A DNA stretch of 64,000 nt, taken from positions 1-64,000 of the forward strand of contig NZ_CP086107.1 of assembly GCF_016765655.2 (NCBI RefSeq), in the 5' to 3' direction. Each line of letters begins with the position of its first letter. Positions within the stretch are counted from its first letter, which is position 1. Shown piece by piece: positions 1 to 10,729 of this stretch. Below the pieces are notes generated by a model. That model made no database searches, was not told the origin of the DNA, and worked only from the letters and a program-made list of their open reading frames with translations. The position numbers and the translations under genes are program-made. This stretch comes from Skermanella mucosa. GTDB lineage: Bacteria > Pseudomonadota > Alphaproteobacteria > Azospirillales > Azospirillaceae.

Positions 1-293
1 ATAAAGTTGGCGCATCTCGGTCCAATCCGGGCTCATACGGTAAAAGACTTCGGAACTGGCTTTCGCCAGAGTCCTGAAGCGTTCTTCGCTCGTGCGCCGG
101 GAAACAACCACCTGGGTGGTCTCCGTGCAGAGGACCAGGACACCGCCGACACCATTGAGTGCGCTGGCGTCGTTGATAGGTCCGTAGCTGTAGGTCCAGT
201 AGACGTCTTCGCGCCGGCCGTTGCGGATGATTGGAACCAGCTGGTTCTCATGCCAGGTCGGCTCGCCGCCCGCCATGACCTGGCTGATCTGCG
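1..293 (-). pseudogene. PAS-domain sensor kinase, third segment (split by IS66)
   Basis: Minus-strand reading continues a PAS sensor protein: ISQVMAGGEPTWHENQL, then a region matching VYWTYSYGPIND, then GVGGVLVLCTETT, typical of PAS-containing hybrid or HWE histidine kinases. A second PAS start (FYRMSPDW) runs off the left edge of the window, so the catalytic part is not visible. The segment joins in frame to 6068-6198 and 9214-9411 once the two IS66 copies and their target duplications are removed. Family assignment comes from motif recognition; which kinase class the missing C-terminus belongs to is unknown. Confidence 0.8.
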
Positions 294-377
294 GTAAGCG
301 ATGCGAGTGCACCCTTCTTCCCGGAACCGGGTCTGTGAGCGAGATTACGCGCGGGTTCACGGGGCACGGAGGGGGCG

Positions 378-827
378 ATGGAGGATGGCGTCAGGCTTCA
401 TCCCAGGCTTGAAGCCAAGGATGAAGACAGGCCGTATCGGCGGGTCGAGGTGATCACGGGACGGCGTCAACGGCGCGTGTGGACGGCGCAGGAGAAGGCG
501 CGCATCGTGGCGGAGAGCGCGGTACCGGGCGCCAACATCTCCGAGATCGCGCGGCGGAACGGAGTGAACCGCGGCCTGCTCACGGTCTGGCGCCGGGAGG
601 CAGGTGCCGTCCCGGAAGCGATGCCGGCGCAGACGCCGCTGTTCGTCCCGGTCACCGTGGTCGAGGAGCCTGCGCCCGCTCCTCCGCGGGACCGGCGTCA
701 AGCATCCCGGGAGACGGTGCCGGGCCGGATCGAGATGGATCTGCGCAGCGGGCGGCTGGTGTTCCACGGCGCCGTCGATCCCGGCCTCGCCGCGGCGGTC
801 GTCGCGGCCGCCCGAGGGCGGGGATGA
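378..827 (+). CDS. tnpA: IS66 accessory protein TnpA
   Basis: 149-residue IS66 OrfA protein. The N-terminal third has the helix-turn-helix pattern of IS3/IS66 OrfA proteins (WTAQEKARIVAESAVPG, then ISEIARRNGVNRGLLTVWRRE, about residues 34-75), so it probably binds DNA at the element ends. The proline-rich middle and a short conserved tail (RIEMDLRSGRLVFHG) are usual for the family. Its TGA overlaps the ATG of tnpB (ATGA), indicating translational coupling. Copy 2 differs at only a few residues. Confidence 0.93.
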   Translation: MEDGVRLHPRLEAKDEDRPYRRVEVITGRRQRRVWTAQEKARIVAESAVPGANISEIARRNGVNRGLLTVWRREAGAVPEAMPAQTPLFVPVTVVEEPAPAPPRDRRQASRETVPGRIEMDLRSGRLVFHGAVDPGLAAAVVAAARGRG

Positions 828-1177
828 TCACGCCGCGTCCCGGCCTCAAGGTCGTGCTCGCCACGCAGCCGATCGATTTCCGCAAAGGGGTCCACGGCCT
901 GGTCGCCCTGGTGGCCGAGGCGCTGAAGGCGGATCCCTACTGCGGCGACGTCTTCGTCTTCCGCTCCAAGCGCAAGGACCGGCTCAAGCTCCTGGTTTGG
1001 GACGGTAGCGGATTGATCCTCGCAACGAAGTGGCTGGAGGACGGCGGATTCCCCTGGCCGCCGGTCCGGGACGGCGCGGTCCGGCTGAGCGCGGTCCAGT
1101 TCGCGCTGCTGCTCGACGGACTGGAGTGGCGCGCGGCCGCGCCGCCACCCGTGAAGACGCCCCGGTGGATGGGCTGA
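824..1177 (+). CDS. tnpB: IS66 accessory protein TnpB (IS66 Orf2)
   Basis: 117-residue IS66 Orf2 protein, normal length for the family. Signature segments are PIDFRKGVHGL near residue 16, PYCGDVFVFRSKRKDRLKLL near residues 38-57 and the WDGSGLILATKWLEDG stretch. It is needed with TnpA and TnpC for IS66 transposition in characterised members; its biochemical role is unclear. It is unrelated to the RNA-guided TnpB proteins at 55.9 and 59.8 kb despite the shared name. Start is fixed by the ATGA overlap with tnpA. Confidence 0.95.
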   Translation: MITPRPGLKVVLATQPIDFRKGVHGLVALVAEALKADPYCGDVFVFRSKRKDRLKLLVWDGSGLILATKWLEDGGFPWPPVRDGAVRLSAVQFALLLDGLEWRAAAPPPVKTPRWMG

Positions 1178-1216
1178 AGGCGTTGATCCGTCTGGGATGC
1201 TGCCGGCTTTTGCGGT

Positions 1217-2797
1217 ATGCTCCGGGGCATGGCCGAGCCTCCCGACCCGCTCCCCGCAGACCCCGCCGAACTGGTCCGGATCATCCGTGATCTGGAGGCC
1301 AGGAACGCGGATCTGCAGGCGCAGGTGAAGACCCTGAAGGCGATGATCTTCGGGGCGAAGTCGGAGAGGGCCGCGATGATCGACCCGGAGCAGGGCGTCC
1401 TCGATCTCGGCGACCTCGCCGTCGAGGCGGCTCCGGCCGCCAACGACAACGCGGACCGCACGTCCGGGAAGCCGCGGCGGCACCCGCGCCGTCCGGCGAA
1501 CCGGAATGTTGGAGCTCTGCCCCGGCATCTGCCGCGGGTCGAGACGACTATCGAGCCGGAGAGCACCGCGTGCCCGTGCTGCGCCGGGCCGATGCACCGG
1601 ATCGGCGAGGACGTCGCCGAGGCGCTGGACGTGATCCCGGCCCTTGTGCGCGTCCTGCGCACCATCCGGCCGAAGTATGCCTGCCGATGCTGCCGCGGCA
1701 CCCTGGTCCAGGCCGCCGCCAGGCCGCGCGTGGTGGACGGCGGCATGGCCACCACCGCGCTGGTCGCCCACGTGGTGGTGGCGAAGTTCGCCTGGCACCT
1801 GCCGCTGTACCGGCAGTCCCGGATGTTCGCCGGCCAGGGCATCGCGCTGGACCGGACGACGCTGGTGTTCTGGGTTCGCCGGGCGGCGTGGTGGCTGAAG
1901 CCGCTGTACGAGCGGCTGCTGCTCTACATCCGATCCCAGGAGCGGGTGTTCTGCGACGAGACGCCGTTGCCCCGGTTGGATCCCGGACGGGGCCGCACCA
2001 GGATCTGCCAGCTGTGGGCCCAGGCGGTGGACGACCGCCCCTGGCAGGGACCGGCCCGACCGGCGGTCGGCTACGTGTTCGCCGAGGGGCGGGACACGGC
2101 GGCGATCCAGGACCAGCTGGCGGGCCTCGACGGGCTTCTCCAGGTGGACGGCTACGCGGCCTACAAGGCGCTCGTCCGCCGCCGGAGGCGGGCGACGATC
2201 CGGCTCGTCTTCTGCCTGAGCCATGCCCGCCGCAAGTTCGTGGCGGTGTTCAGGACGACCCGGTCGGAGGTGGCGCGGGAAGTGATCGGGCGCCTCGGTG
2301 AGGTCTACGCCATCGAGGCACGCATCCGCGGCACGACGGCGGAGACCCGCCTGCGGGTCCGGCAGGACCGGTCCCGGCCGATCCTGGAAGCTCTGAAGGT
2401 CCGGCTGATGGCGGTGCGGGCGGAGATCTCCGGCCAGTCGAGCCTGGCCAAGGCGATCGCCTACACCCTGGGTCACTGGGACGGGCTGGTCGCCTTCCTC
2501 GAGGACGGCCGCATCGAGGTGGACACCAACACCGTGGAGAGACTGATGCGCCCGATCGGGTTGGGCCGCAAGAACGCCCTGTTCGCCGGCTCCGCGGCGG
2601 GCGGCCGGGACTGGGCGATCCTCGCCTCGCTGATCAACAGCGCCAGGCTGAACGGCCTCGACCCGTTCTCCTACCTGGCCGACGTGCTGGAGCGCATCGT
2701 GTCGGGTGCCGTGAAGGCCAACGACCTCGACCGCCTGCTGCCGTGGGCATGGAAAGCCGAGCGGGACGCCGATGCCGGGACGGTCCGGGCGGCATGA
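1217..2797 (+). CDS. tnpC: IS66 transposase TnpC
   Basis: 526-residue DDE transposase. An N-terminal coiled coil (residues 20-50) is followed by a zinc-finger pair (CPCC at 119-122, CRCC at 156-159) and the DDE core: D247 in VFCDETPLP, D311 in LLQVDGYAAY and E441 in DTNTVERLMRPIGLGRK. All catalytic positions are present, so the protein is probably active. ATG at 1217 is the longest start; ATG at 1229 (MAEPPD) is an equally good alternative. The TGA overlaps the ATG of the downstream UPF0149-like gene. Confidence 0.95.
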   Translation: MLRGMAEPPDPLPADPAELVRIIRDLEARNADLQAQVKTLKAMIFGAKSERAAMIDPEQGVLDLGDLAVEAAPAANDNADRTSGKPRRHPRRPANRNVGALPRHLPRVETTIEPESTACPCCAGPMHRIGEDVAEALDVIPALVRVLRTIRPKYACRCCRGTLVQAAARPRVVDGGMATTALVAHVVVAKFAWHLPLYRQSRMFAGQGIALDRTTLVFWVRRAAWWLKPLYERLLLYIRSQERVFCDETPLPRLDPGRGRTRICQLWAQAVDDRPWQGPARPAVGYVFAEGRDTAAIQDQLAGLDGLLQVDGYAAYKALVRRRRRATIRLVFCLSHARRKFVAVFRTTRSEVAREVIGRLGEVYAIEARIRGTTAETRLRVRQDRSRPILEALKVRLMAVRAEISGQSSLAKAIAYTLGHWDGLVAFLEDGRIEVDTNTVERLMRPIGLGRKNALFAGSAAGGRDWAILASLINSARLNGLDPFSYLADVLERIVSGAVKANDLDRLLPWAWKAERDADAGTVRAA

Positions 2798-3096
2798 CGG
2801 CCGAGCCCGCTGCGCAGACCGGGCCGGCGGCGCCCAGGACGATGCTGGACGCGGAGGAGCTCGAAGCGTACCTGCGGGGCCGGGCGGCGCCGGTGTCGCG
2901 CCTGGACGGCCTCGACGGCTACCTGACCGCCGTGCTGATCGGGCCGAAGTTCCTCGATCCGCGGATCTGGCTCGGCGACCTGCTGGGCGACCACGCCCTG
3001 CTCGCCGCGGAGAGCACTCGGGAACACCGGGCCGTCCAGGCCGTGGCGGACCACCATAACCGCCTGTCGGAGACGATGGCGCAGTTCCCCGTGTAG
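2794..3096 (+). pseudogene. UPF0149/YecA-like passenger of IS66, 5-prime part
   Basis: Starts at the ATGA overlap with tnpC and encodes about 100 residues of a UPF0149-type protein (LDAEELEAYLRG, then APVSRLDGLDGYLTAVLIGP), a pattern known from YgfB/YecA-like proteins. Reading runs into the IS21 element at 3092 and stops at 3096. The 3-prime half resumes at 5756. In copy 2 the same gene is unbroken but fused to tnpC. No function is known for such passengers; a role in transposition control is only a guess. Confidence 0.8.
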
Positions 3097-3230
3097 CGCG
3101 ACAATCTGGATGAGAAGCGAGCGACAATCTGGATGAGAAACAGCGGTCGCAGTGGAAGCATGATTGCCGCTGTTTACAGGAAGAGCAAGAGCGTGGTTGA
3201 GGTTTTGGCCTGATTGACGCGGCGCGACAA

Positions 3231-5590
<2,360 letters not shown>

Positions 5591-5749
5591 TCAGACCATC
5601 GCGACCGCCAGACGGCGTGATCCGATCAAGGATCACACCGTCGCCAGCGCCGTGCCTCCGATCGGGCTACGCCCTCACTCCGGCACGGCGCTGGCGACAC
5701 TTTCTCATCCAGATTGACGCTCCGTTCTCACCTTGATTGTCGCGGGATA

Positions 5750-6027
5750 TCCCCGGCCTGTACCGGCCGCACCTGGCGCCGCACCACGCAGGAGGGCTGG
5801 ACCCGATCTTCTGGTCGCTTGGGTTCCTGGTGGCCACCCGGCTGGCGCCGCGCGCGTGGAAGAGCGTGACCAACCCGGGCAAACCGGAACACGCTCCGTT
5901 CCAGGCCCTGGGCCCCGTGCTGTTCGGCACGGCGGCCATCGCCGAGGCCGACGTCCCGGCCGTAGCCAAGGCCATCCTGGACTTGCGCGAACACTTCAAG
6001 GCCCGCCGCAACAGATCCATGCGGTGA
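5750..6027 (+). pseudogene. UPF0149/YecA-like passenger of IS66, 3-prime part
   Basis: Continues the passenger gene after the IS21 insertion: GLYRPHLAPHHAGGLDPIF, then a hydrophobic helix with WSLGFLVATRLAP, ending in EHFKARRNRSMR and TGA. It lacks its own start. Joined to 2794-3091 without the target duplication it gives one uninterrupted UPF0149-like protein; its 3-prime end is 40 bp inside the IS66 right end. Confidence 0.8.
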
Positions 6028-6067
6028 TCGCGCAGCCAAAGGCCAAGGGTCCGCTCGCATCGCTTAC

Positions 6068-6198
6068 GATCTGCGGCCCGATGACGGGCCAAGCGTCCGG
6101 CCAGGCCTGCCGGCCCGGAGCTCCCAGAATGGAGGGATGTTTCTCAGGACCGAGCGAGGCGGCGTAGGCGTCGTTGTAGAGGCAGATGTGCTCAGAAC
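6068..6198 (-). pseudogene. PAS-domain sensor kinase, middle segment
   Basis: 131 bp of target gene trapped between the two IS66 copies, including one target duplication of each (GATCTGCG and CTCAGAAC). The minus strand reads SEHICLYNDAYAASLG, then PEKHPSILGAPGRQ and WPVIGPQI, the PAS segment expected between the N-terminal and 1-293 pieces. Removing the insertions restores one open frame across all three segments. Confidence 0.85.
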
Positions 6199-6238
6199 GT
6201 AAGCGATGCGAGCGGACCCTTGGCCTTTGGCTGCGTGA

Positions 6239-8290
6239 TCACCGCATGGATCGGTTGCGGCGGGCCTTGAAGTGTTCGCGCAACTCCAGGATGGCCTTGG
6301 CTACGGCCGGGACGTCGGCCTCGGCGATAGCCGCCGTGCCGAACAGCACGGGGCCCAGGGCCTGGAACGGAGCATGTTCCGGTTTGCCCGGGTTGGTCAC
6401 GCTCTTCCAGGCGCGCGGCGCCAGCCGGGTGGCCACCAGGAACCCGAGGGACCAGAAGATCGGGTCCAGCCCTCCTGCGTGGTGCGGCGCCAGATGCGGC
6501 CGGTACAGGCCGGGGAACTGCGCCATCGTCTCCGACAGGCGGTTATGGTGGTCCGCCACGGCCTGGACGGCCCGGTGCTCCCGGCTGCTCTCCGCGGCGA
6601 GCAGGGCGTGGTCGCCCAGCAGGTCGCCGAGCCAGATCCGCGGATCGAGGAACTTCGGCCCGATCAGCACGGCGGTCAGGTAGCCGTCGAGGCCGTCCAG
6701 CCGCGACACCGGCGCCGCCCGGACCGTCCCGGCATCGGCGCCCCGCTCGGCTTTCCATGCCCACGGCAGCAGGCGGTCGAGATCGTTGGCCTTCACGGCA
6801 CCCGACACGATGCGCTCCAGCACGTCGGCCAGGTAGGAGAACGGGTCGAGGCCGTTCAGCTTGGCGCTGTTGATCAGCGAGGCGAGGATCGCCCAGTCCC
6901 GGCCGCCCGCCGCGGAGCCGGCGAACAGGGCGTTCTTGCGGCCCAACCCGATCGGGCGCATCAGTCTCTCCACGGTGTTGGTGTCCACCTCGATGCGGCC
7001 GTCCTCGAGGAAGGCGACCAGCCCGTCCCAGTGACCCAGGGTGTAGGCGATCGCCTTGGCCAGGCTCGACTGGCCGGAGATCTCCGCCCGCACCGCCATC
7101 AGCCGGACCTTCAGAGCTTCCAGGATCGGCCGGGACCGGTCCTGCCGGACCCGCAGGCGGGTCTCCGCCGTCGTGCCGCGGATGCGTGCCTCGATGGCGT
7201 AGACCTCACCGAGGCGCCCGATCACTTCCCGCGCCACCTCCGACCGGGTCGTCCTGAACACCGCCACGAACTTGCGGCGGGCATGGCTCAGGCAGAAGAC
7301 GAGCCGGATCGTCGCCCGCCTCCGGCGGCGGACGAGCGCCTTGTAGGCCGCGTAGCCGTCCACCTGGAGAAGCCCGTCGAGGCCCGCCAGCTGGTCCTGG
7401 ATCGCCGCCGTGTCCCGCCCCTCGGCGAACACGTAGCCGACCGCCGGTCGGGCCGGTCCCTGCCAGGGGCGGTCGTCCACCGCCTGGGCCCACAGCTGGC
7501 AGATCCTGGTGCGGCCCCGTCCGGGATCCAACCGGGGCAACGGCGTCTCGTCGCAGAACACCCGCTCCTGGGATCGGATGTAGAGCAGCAGCCGCTCGTA
7601 CAGCGGCTTCAGCCACCACGCCGCCCGGCGAACCCAGAACACCAGCGTCGTCCGGTCCAGCGCGATGCCCTGGCCGGCGAACATCCGGGACTGCCGGTAC
7701 AGCGGCAGGTGCCAGGCGAACTTCGCCACCACCACGTGGGCGACCAGCGCGGTGGTGGCCATGCCGCCGTCCACCACGCGCGGCCTGGCGGCGGCCTGGA
7801 CCAGGGTGCCGCGGCAGCATCGGCAGGCATACTTCGGCCGGATGGTGCGCAGGACGCGCACAAGGGCCGGGATCACGTCCAGCGCCTCGGCGACGTCCTC
7901 GCCGATCCGGTGCATCGGCCCGGCGCAGCACGGGCACGCGGTGCTCTCCGGCTCGATAGTCGTCTCGACCCGCGGCAGATGCCGGGGCAGAGCTCCAACA
8001 TTCCGGTTCGCCGGACGGCGCGGGTGCCGCCGCGGCTTCCCGGACGTGCGGTCCGCGTTGTCGTTGGCGGCCGGAGCCGCCTCGACGGCGAGGTCGCCGA
8101 GATCGAGGACGCCCTGCTCCGGGTCGATCATCGCGGCCCTCTCCGACTTCGCCCCGAAGATCATCGCCTTCAGGGTCTTCACCTGCGCCTGCAGATCCGC
8201 GTTCCTGGCCTCCAGATCACGGATGATCCGGACCAGTTCGGCGGGGTCTGCGGGGAGCGGGTCGGGAGGCTCGGCCATGCCCCGGAGCAT
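6239..8290 (-). CDS. tnpC: TnpC-UPF0149 fusion protein of IS66 copy 2
   Basis: 683-residue reading frame fusing nearly all of IS66 TnpC (zinc fingers CPCC and CRCC, DDE residues near D247, D311, E441) to a UPF0149-like domain from APVSRLDGLDGYL onward. In copy 1 these are two genes overlapping by ATGA. The fusion arises from a 95-bp deletion between two 9-bp CCGGGCGGC repeats, which removes the tnpC stop and the first 30 or so passenger codons and restores the frame. Whether the chimera still transposes is unknown. A start at 8278 (MAEPPD) is also possible. Confidence 0.92.
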   Translation of the reverse strand: MLRGMAEPPDPLPADPAELVRIIRDLEARNADLQAQVKTLKAMIFGAKSERAAMIDPEQGVLDLGDLAVEAAPAANDNADRTSGKPRRHPRRPANRNVGALPRHLPRVETTIEPESTACPCCAGPMHRIGEDVAEALDVIPALVRVLRTIRPKYACRCCRGTLVQAAARPRVVDGGMATTALVAHVVVAKFAWHLPLYRQSRMFAGQGIALDRTTLVFWVRRAAWWLKPLYERLLLYIRSQERVFCDETPLPRLDPGRGRTRICQLWAQAVDDRPWQGPARPAVGYVFAEGRDTAAIQDQLAGLDGLLQVDGYAAYKALVRRRRRATIRLVFCLSHARRKFVAVFRTTRSEVAREVIGRLGEVYAIEARIRGTTAETRLRVRQDRSRPILEALKVRLMAVRAEISGQSSLAKAIAYTLGHWDGLVAFLEDGRIEVDTNTVERLMRPIGLGRKNALFAGSAAGGRDWAILASLINSAKLNGLDPFSYLADVLERIVSGAVKANDLDRLLPWAWKAERGADAGTVRAAPVSRLDGLDGYLTAVLIGPKFLDPRIWLGDLLGDHALLAAESSREHRAVQAVADHHNRLSETMAQFPGLYRPHLAPHHAGGLDPIFWSLGFLVATRLAPRAWKSVTNPGKPEHAPFQALGPVLFGTAAIAEADVPAVAKAILELREHFKARRNRSMR

Positions 8291-8329
8291 ACCGCAAAAG
8301 CCGGCAGCATCCCAGACGGATCAACGCCT

Positions 8330-8683
8330 TCAGCCCATCCACCGGGGCGTCTTCACGGGTGGCGGCGCGGCCGCGCGCCACTCCAGTCCGTCGAGCAGCA
8401 GCGCGAACTGGACCGCGCTCAGCCGGACCGCGCCGTCCCGGACCGGCGGCCAGGGGAATCCGCCGTCCTCCAGCCACTTCGTTGCGAGGATCAATCCGCT
8501 ACCGTCCCAAACCAGGAGCTTGAGCCGGTCCTTGCGCTTGGAGCGGAAGACGAAGACGTCACCGCAGTAGGGATCCGCCTTCAGCGCCTCGGCCACCAGG
8601 GCGACCAGGCCGTGGACCCCTTTGCGGAAATCGATCGGCTGCGTGGCGAGCACGACCTTGAGGTCGGGACGCGGCGTGATCAT
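8330..8683 (-). CDS. tnpB: IS66 accessory protein TnpB (copy 2)
   Basis: 117-residue IS66 Orf2 protein, almost identical to that of copy 1 (G7 of copy 1 is D here). It carries PIDFRKGVHGL and the YCGDVFVFRSKRKDR signature. ATGA overlap with tnpA at 8680-8683 fixes the start. No lesion seen. Confidence 0.94.
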   Translation of the reverse strand: MITPRPDLKVVLATQPIDFRKGVHGLVALVAEALKADPYCGDVFVFRSKRKDRLKLLVWDGSGLILATKWLEDGGFPWPPVRDGAVRLSAVQFALLLDGLEWRAAAPPPVKTPRWMG

Positions 8684-9129
8684 CCCCGCCCTCGGGCGGC
8701 CGCGACGACCGCCGCGGCGAGGCCGGGATCGACGGCGCCGTGGAACACCAACCGCCCGCTGCGCAGATCCATCTCGATCCGGCCCGGCGCCGTCTCCCGG
8801 GATGCTTGACGCCGGTCCCGCGGAGGAGCGGGCGCAGGCTCCTCGACCACCGTGACCGGAACGAACAGCGGCGTCTGCGCCGGGGTCGCTTCCGGGACCG
8901 CACCTGCCTCCCGGCGCCAGACCGTGAGCAGGCCGCGGTTCACCCCGTTCCGCCGCGCGACCTCGGAGATGTTGGCGCCCGGCACCGCGCTCTCCGCCAC
9001 GATGCGCGCCTTCTCCTGTGCCGTCCACACGCGCCGTTGACGCCGTCCCGTGATCACCTCGACCCGCCGATACGGCCCGTCTTCATCCATGGCTTCAAGC
9101 CTGGCATGAAGCCTGACGCCATCCTCCAT
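8680..9129 (-). CDS. tnpA: IS66 accessory protein TnpA (copy 2)
   Basis: 149-residue helix-turn-helix OrfA protein of IS66. It differs from copy 1 at several positions (for example EVARRN for EIARRN and EATPA for EAMPA), so the two copies are not the product of a very recent duplication in place. It overlaps tnpB by ATGA. Confidence 0.92.
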   Translation of the reverse strand: MEDGVRLHARLEAMDEDGPYRRVEVITGRRQRRVWTAQEKARIVAESAVPGANISEVARRNGVNRGLLTVWRREAGAVPEATPAQTPLFVPVTVVEEPAPAPPRDRRQASRETAPGRIEMDLRSGRLVFHGAVDPGLAAAVVAAARGRG

Positions 9130-9213
9130 CGCCCCCTCCGTGCTCAGTGAACCCGCGCGTAATCTCGCTCACAGACCCGGTTCCGGGAAGAAGGGTGCAT
9201 TCGCATCGCTTAC

Positions 9214-9411
9214 CTCAGAACTCCAGAAGATGAAAACCGGGTGCTTGGTGCTGAGCATGATGCCGACCGCTGTCTTCAGGCTCTGCGGCCAAGCCTCGGT
9301 GGGACCGAGAGGGGTGCCGGACCAGTTGTGCGCCCGTATCAGCGTCCCCATGGCGCCACCGCCGACCAGCCAGGAGCCATCTGCATGACCGACATCAGGC
9401 GTCATGATCAC
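9214..9411 (-). pseudogene. PAS-domain sensor kinase, N-terminal segment
   Basis: N-terminus of the split kinase: GSWLVGGGAMGTLIR, then NWSGTPLGPTEAWPQSLKT and HPVFIFWSSE, the stereotyped opening of many alphaproteobacterial PAS kinases. Reading enters IS66 copy 2 after SSE. Possible starts are ATG at 9411, at 9405, or later at 9351 (MGTLIR). It overlaps the end of the upstream antitoxin-like gene by 17 bp on the same strand. Confidence 0.82.
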
Positions 9412-9592
9412 CGACCGGGATGGTGAAGCCGGTGACCGGGCGCGTTCGGTCCGGTGTTCGCTCCTGGAGCAGGCGCAGCCCGTCGCGGATGACTTCGCTA
9501 GCGGTCTGGTAACTGCCTGACGCTACCTGGGCCTGGACGAAGCGGTTGAGCTCTGGAGTGAGAGAGATGCTTTGGCTAACGCGTCTAGTCAT
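9395..9592 (-). CDS. ParD-like ribbon-helix-helix antitoxin (orphan)
   Basis: 65-residue protein from ATG 9592 (MTRRVSQSISLTPEL); an upstream GTG at 9634 is less likely. The sequence SISLTPELNRFVQAQVASG followed by YQTASEVIRDGLRLLQER is the ribbon-helix-helix and dimer pattern of ParD antitoxins. Normally a ParE toxin gene follows; here the next frame is the PAS kinase, so the partner is missing or elsewhere. Assignment rests on motif; activity is unknown. Confidence 0.75.
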   Translation of the reverse strand: MTRRVSQSISLTPELNRFVQAQVASGSYQTASEVIRDGLRLLQERTPDRTRPVTGFTIPVGDHDA

Positions 9593-9709
9593 GAAGCTGC
9601 CGCGGGGAATGGGAACCACGTTGTGCGACAACACGGCACGCGCAGTGGTGTTACGGCGGCAGCCTTCTGGTGAGTCACATGGCTGATGGGGAGCGGCGGG
9701 TGACTGCCC

Positions 9710-10168
9710 TCATTGCCCGGACGCACCGCTCTGCTGCTGCGGATGTTCGGTGCGTTTTGCCTCCACGATGGTGGTGAGTTGTTCGACCCTTTGTGCCAGT
9801 TCGCTGATCTGGTTTCGCAGGTCGGAGACCTCCTCACATAGCCCGACCAGCGTCTTGGTCTGCTGCTCTTCCATGCGCTCGATGATCGTCCGAACGGTGT
9901 TCAGATCAGCCGCCAAGTGGTCCAGGACCGGGCATCCGTCCTCCCGTCGAAACAGCTCGGCAAGAGCTTCGTGGATGACGTCGGTAACGGTCTGGACGGC
10001 ACCATCCCGCCCTCCGGCCGCAAGGTGTGCCTTCCCAACATGTGGGGAGCGGTATCGGAGTGAGGTGACAGGATAAAAATAAACCCCGGCGATCGGCGCG
10101 TGAATGAGGAGGACCAAGGGTTTTTGCCCCCCGGTTAACCCTTCGATCTCCCGGTTCTCCGGGGGCAA
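9710..10168 (-). CDS. hypothetical coiled-coil protein
   Basis: Open frame of up to 152 residues that I do not recognise. The C-terminal half (from TVTDVIHEALAELFRRED) is strongly helical and ends in a heptad-like region (VSDLRNQISELAQRVEQL), a plausible coiled coil. The first 45 or so residues are atypical, so the true start may lie downstream of position 10050. It resembles small regulatory or mobilisation-accessory proteins in composition, but no motif assigns a role. Confidence 0.5.
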   Translation of the reverse strand: MPPENREIEGLTGGQKPLVLLIHAPIAGVYFYPVTSLRYRSPHVGKAHLAAGGRDGAVQTVTDVIHEALAELFRREDGCPVLDHLAADLNTVRTIIERMEEQQTKTLVGLCEEVSDLRNQISELAQRVEQLTTIVEAKRTEHPQQQSGASGQ

Positions 10169-10729
10169 ATCCCCGGTTTACCTGGGTGGGCATTTCAGGA
10201 TGGATTGCGGTTCAGAACGGGGGCCAGTGTCATGATAGGTGTCGAGATATCCTTTCTCTGGCAGTTTGGGTTCACTCTGTGGAACTTTTTATCCAAATAC
10301 TGCAACATTGATATGCGAATGCCATCGATTGAGATCAACCGAGGAGGAGAGGAATAGAAGGGATCTGAGTACAAGATAAAACCCTATTCGCGATCGGTTA
10401 TGTGGTTCTCACAGAATCCGTTTTCCCGATGGCGATGCATTTTGATCATCGGCTGTCCATCGAGTTTTCGATGGAAGACCATCGACTACCTCCGATGAAT
10501 CATCGCTGCCCTGAGTCCCTCGTTGTACCCTGTTTGTGCCCGTCGAAAGGCACCCAATGAGCAGGTTCAAACATGCTATCCAGTTTCTGTCCGGTGGCCG
10601 CTGTCGCATGTCCAAGTTGGAGGTCTCACCCCTCCAGCCAAAGGACAGCGGGCCGCTTGCTCATTGCGGTTTCGAACCACCGGGCGCTCCAACACTCATG
10701 TCATCGTGTCCCGTCGAAAGGAACTGAGC
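10169..10729. other. non-coding stretch upstream of the Tat-exported protein
   Basis: About 560 bp, more AT-rich than its surroundings, without a convincing reading frame. CCCGTCGAAAGG occurs twice (about 10538 and 10711), the second just upstream of the Tat protein start. No IS end or tRNA is seen. Confidence 0.4.

Larger units (their letters stand above)
6199..9213 (-). mobile_element. IS66-family element, copy 2
   Basis: 3015 bp, opposite in orientation to copy 1, with GTAAGCGATGCGA ends at 6199 and 9213 and the 8-bp duplication CTCAGAAC (6191-6198 and 9214-9221). It is 95 bp shorter than IS21-free copy 1, exactly the size of a deletion between two CCGGGCGGC repeats at the tnpC/passenger junction. 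tnpA and tnpB are intact. Confidence 0.95.

Noticed and set aside
698-3127. 809-residue minus-strand open frame over IS66 copy 1
   Set aside because: It lies opposite tnpB and tnpC, is Arg/Pro-rich, has no motif and reappears with the same shape (845 residues) over copy 2; it is a high-GC shadow.
10409-10615. 68-residue minus-strand frame
   Set aside because: No motif, no ribosome-binding site and it lies in AT-richer non-coding sequence.
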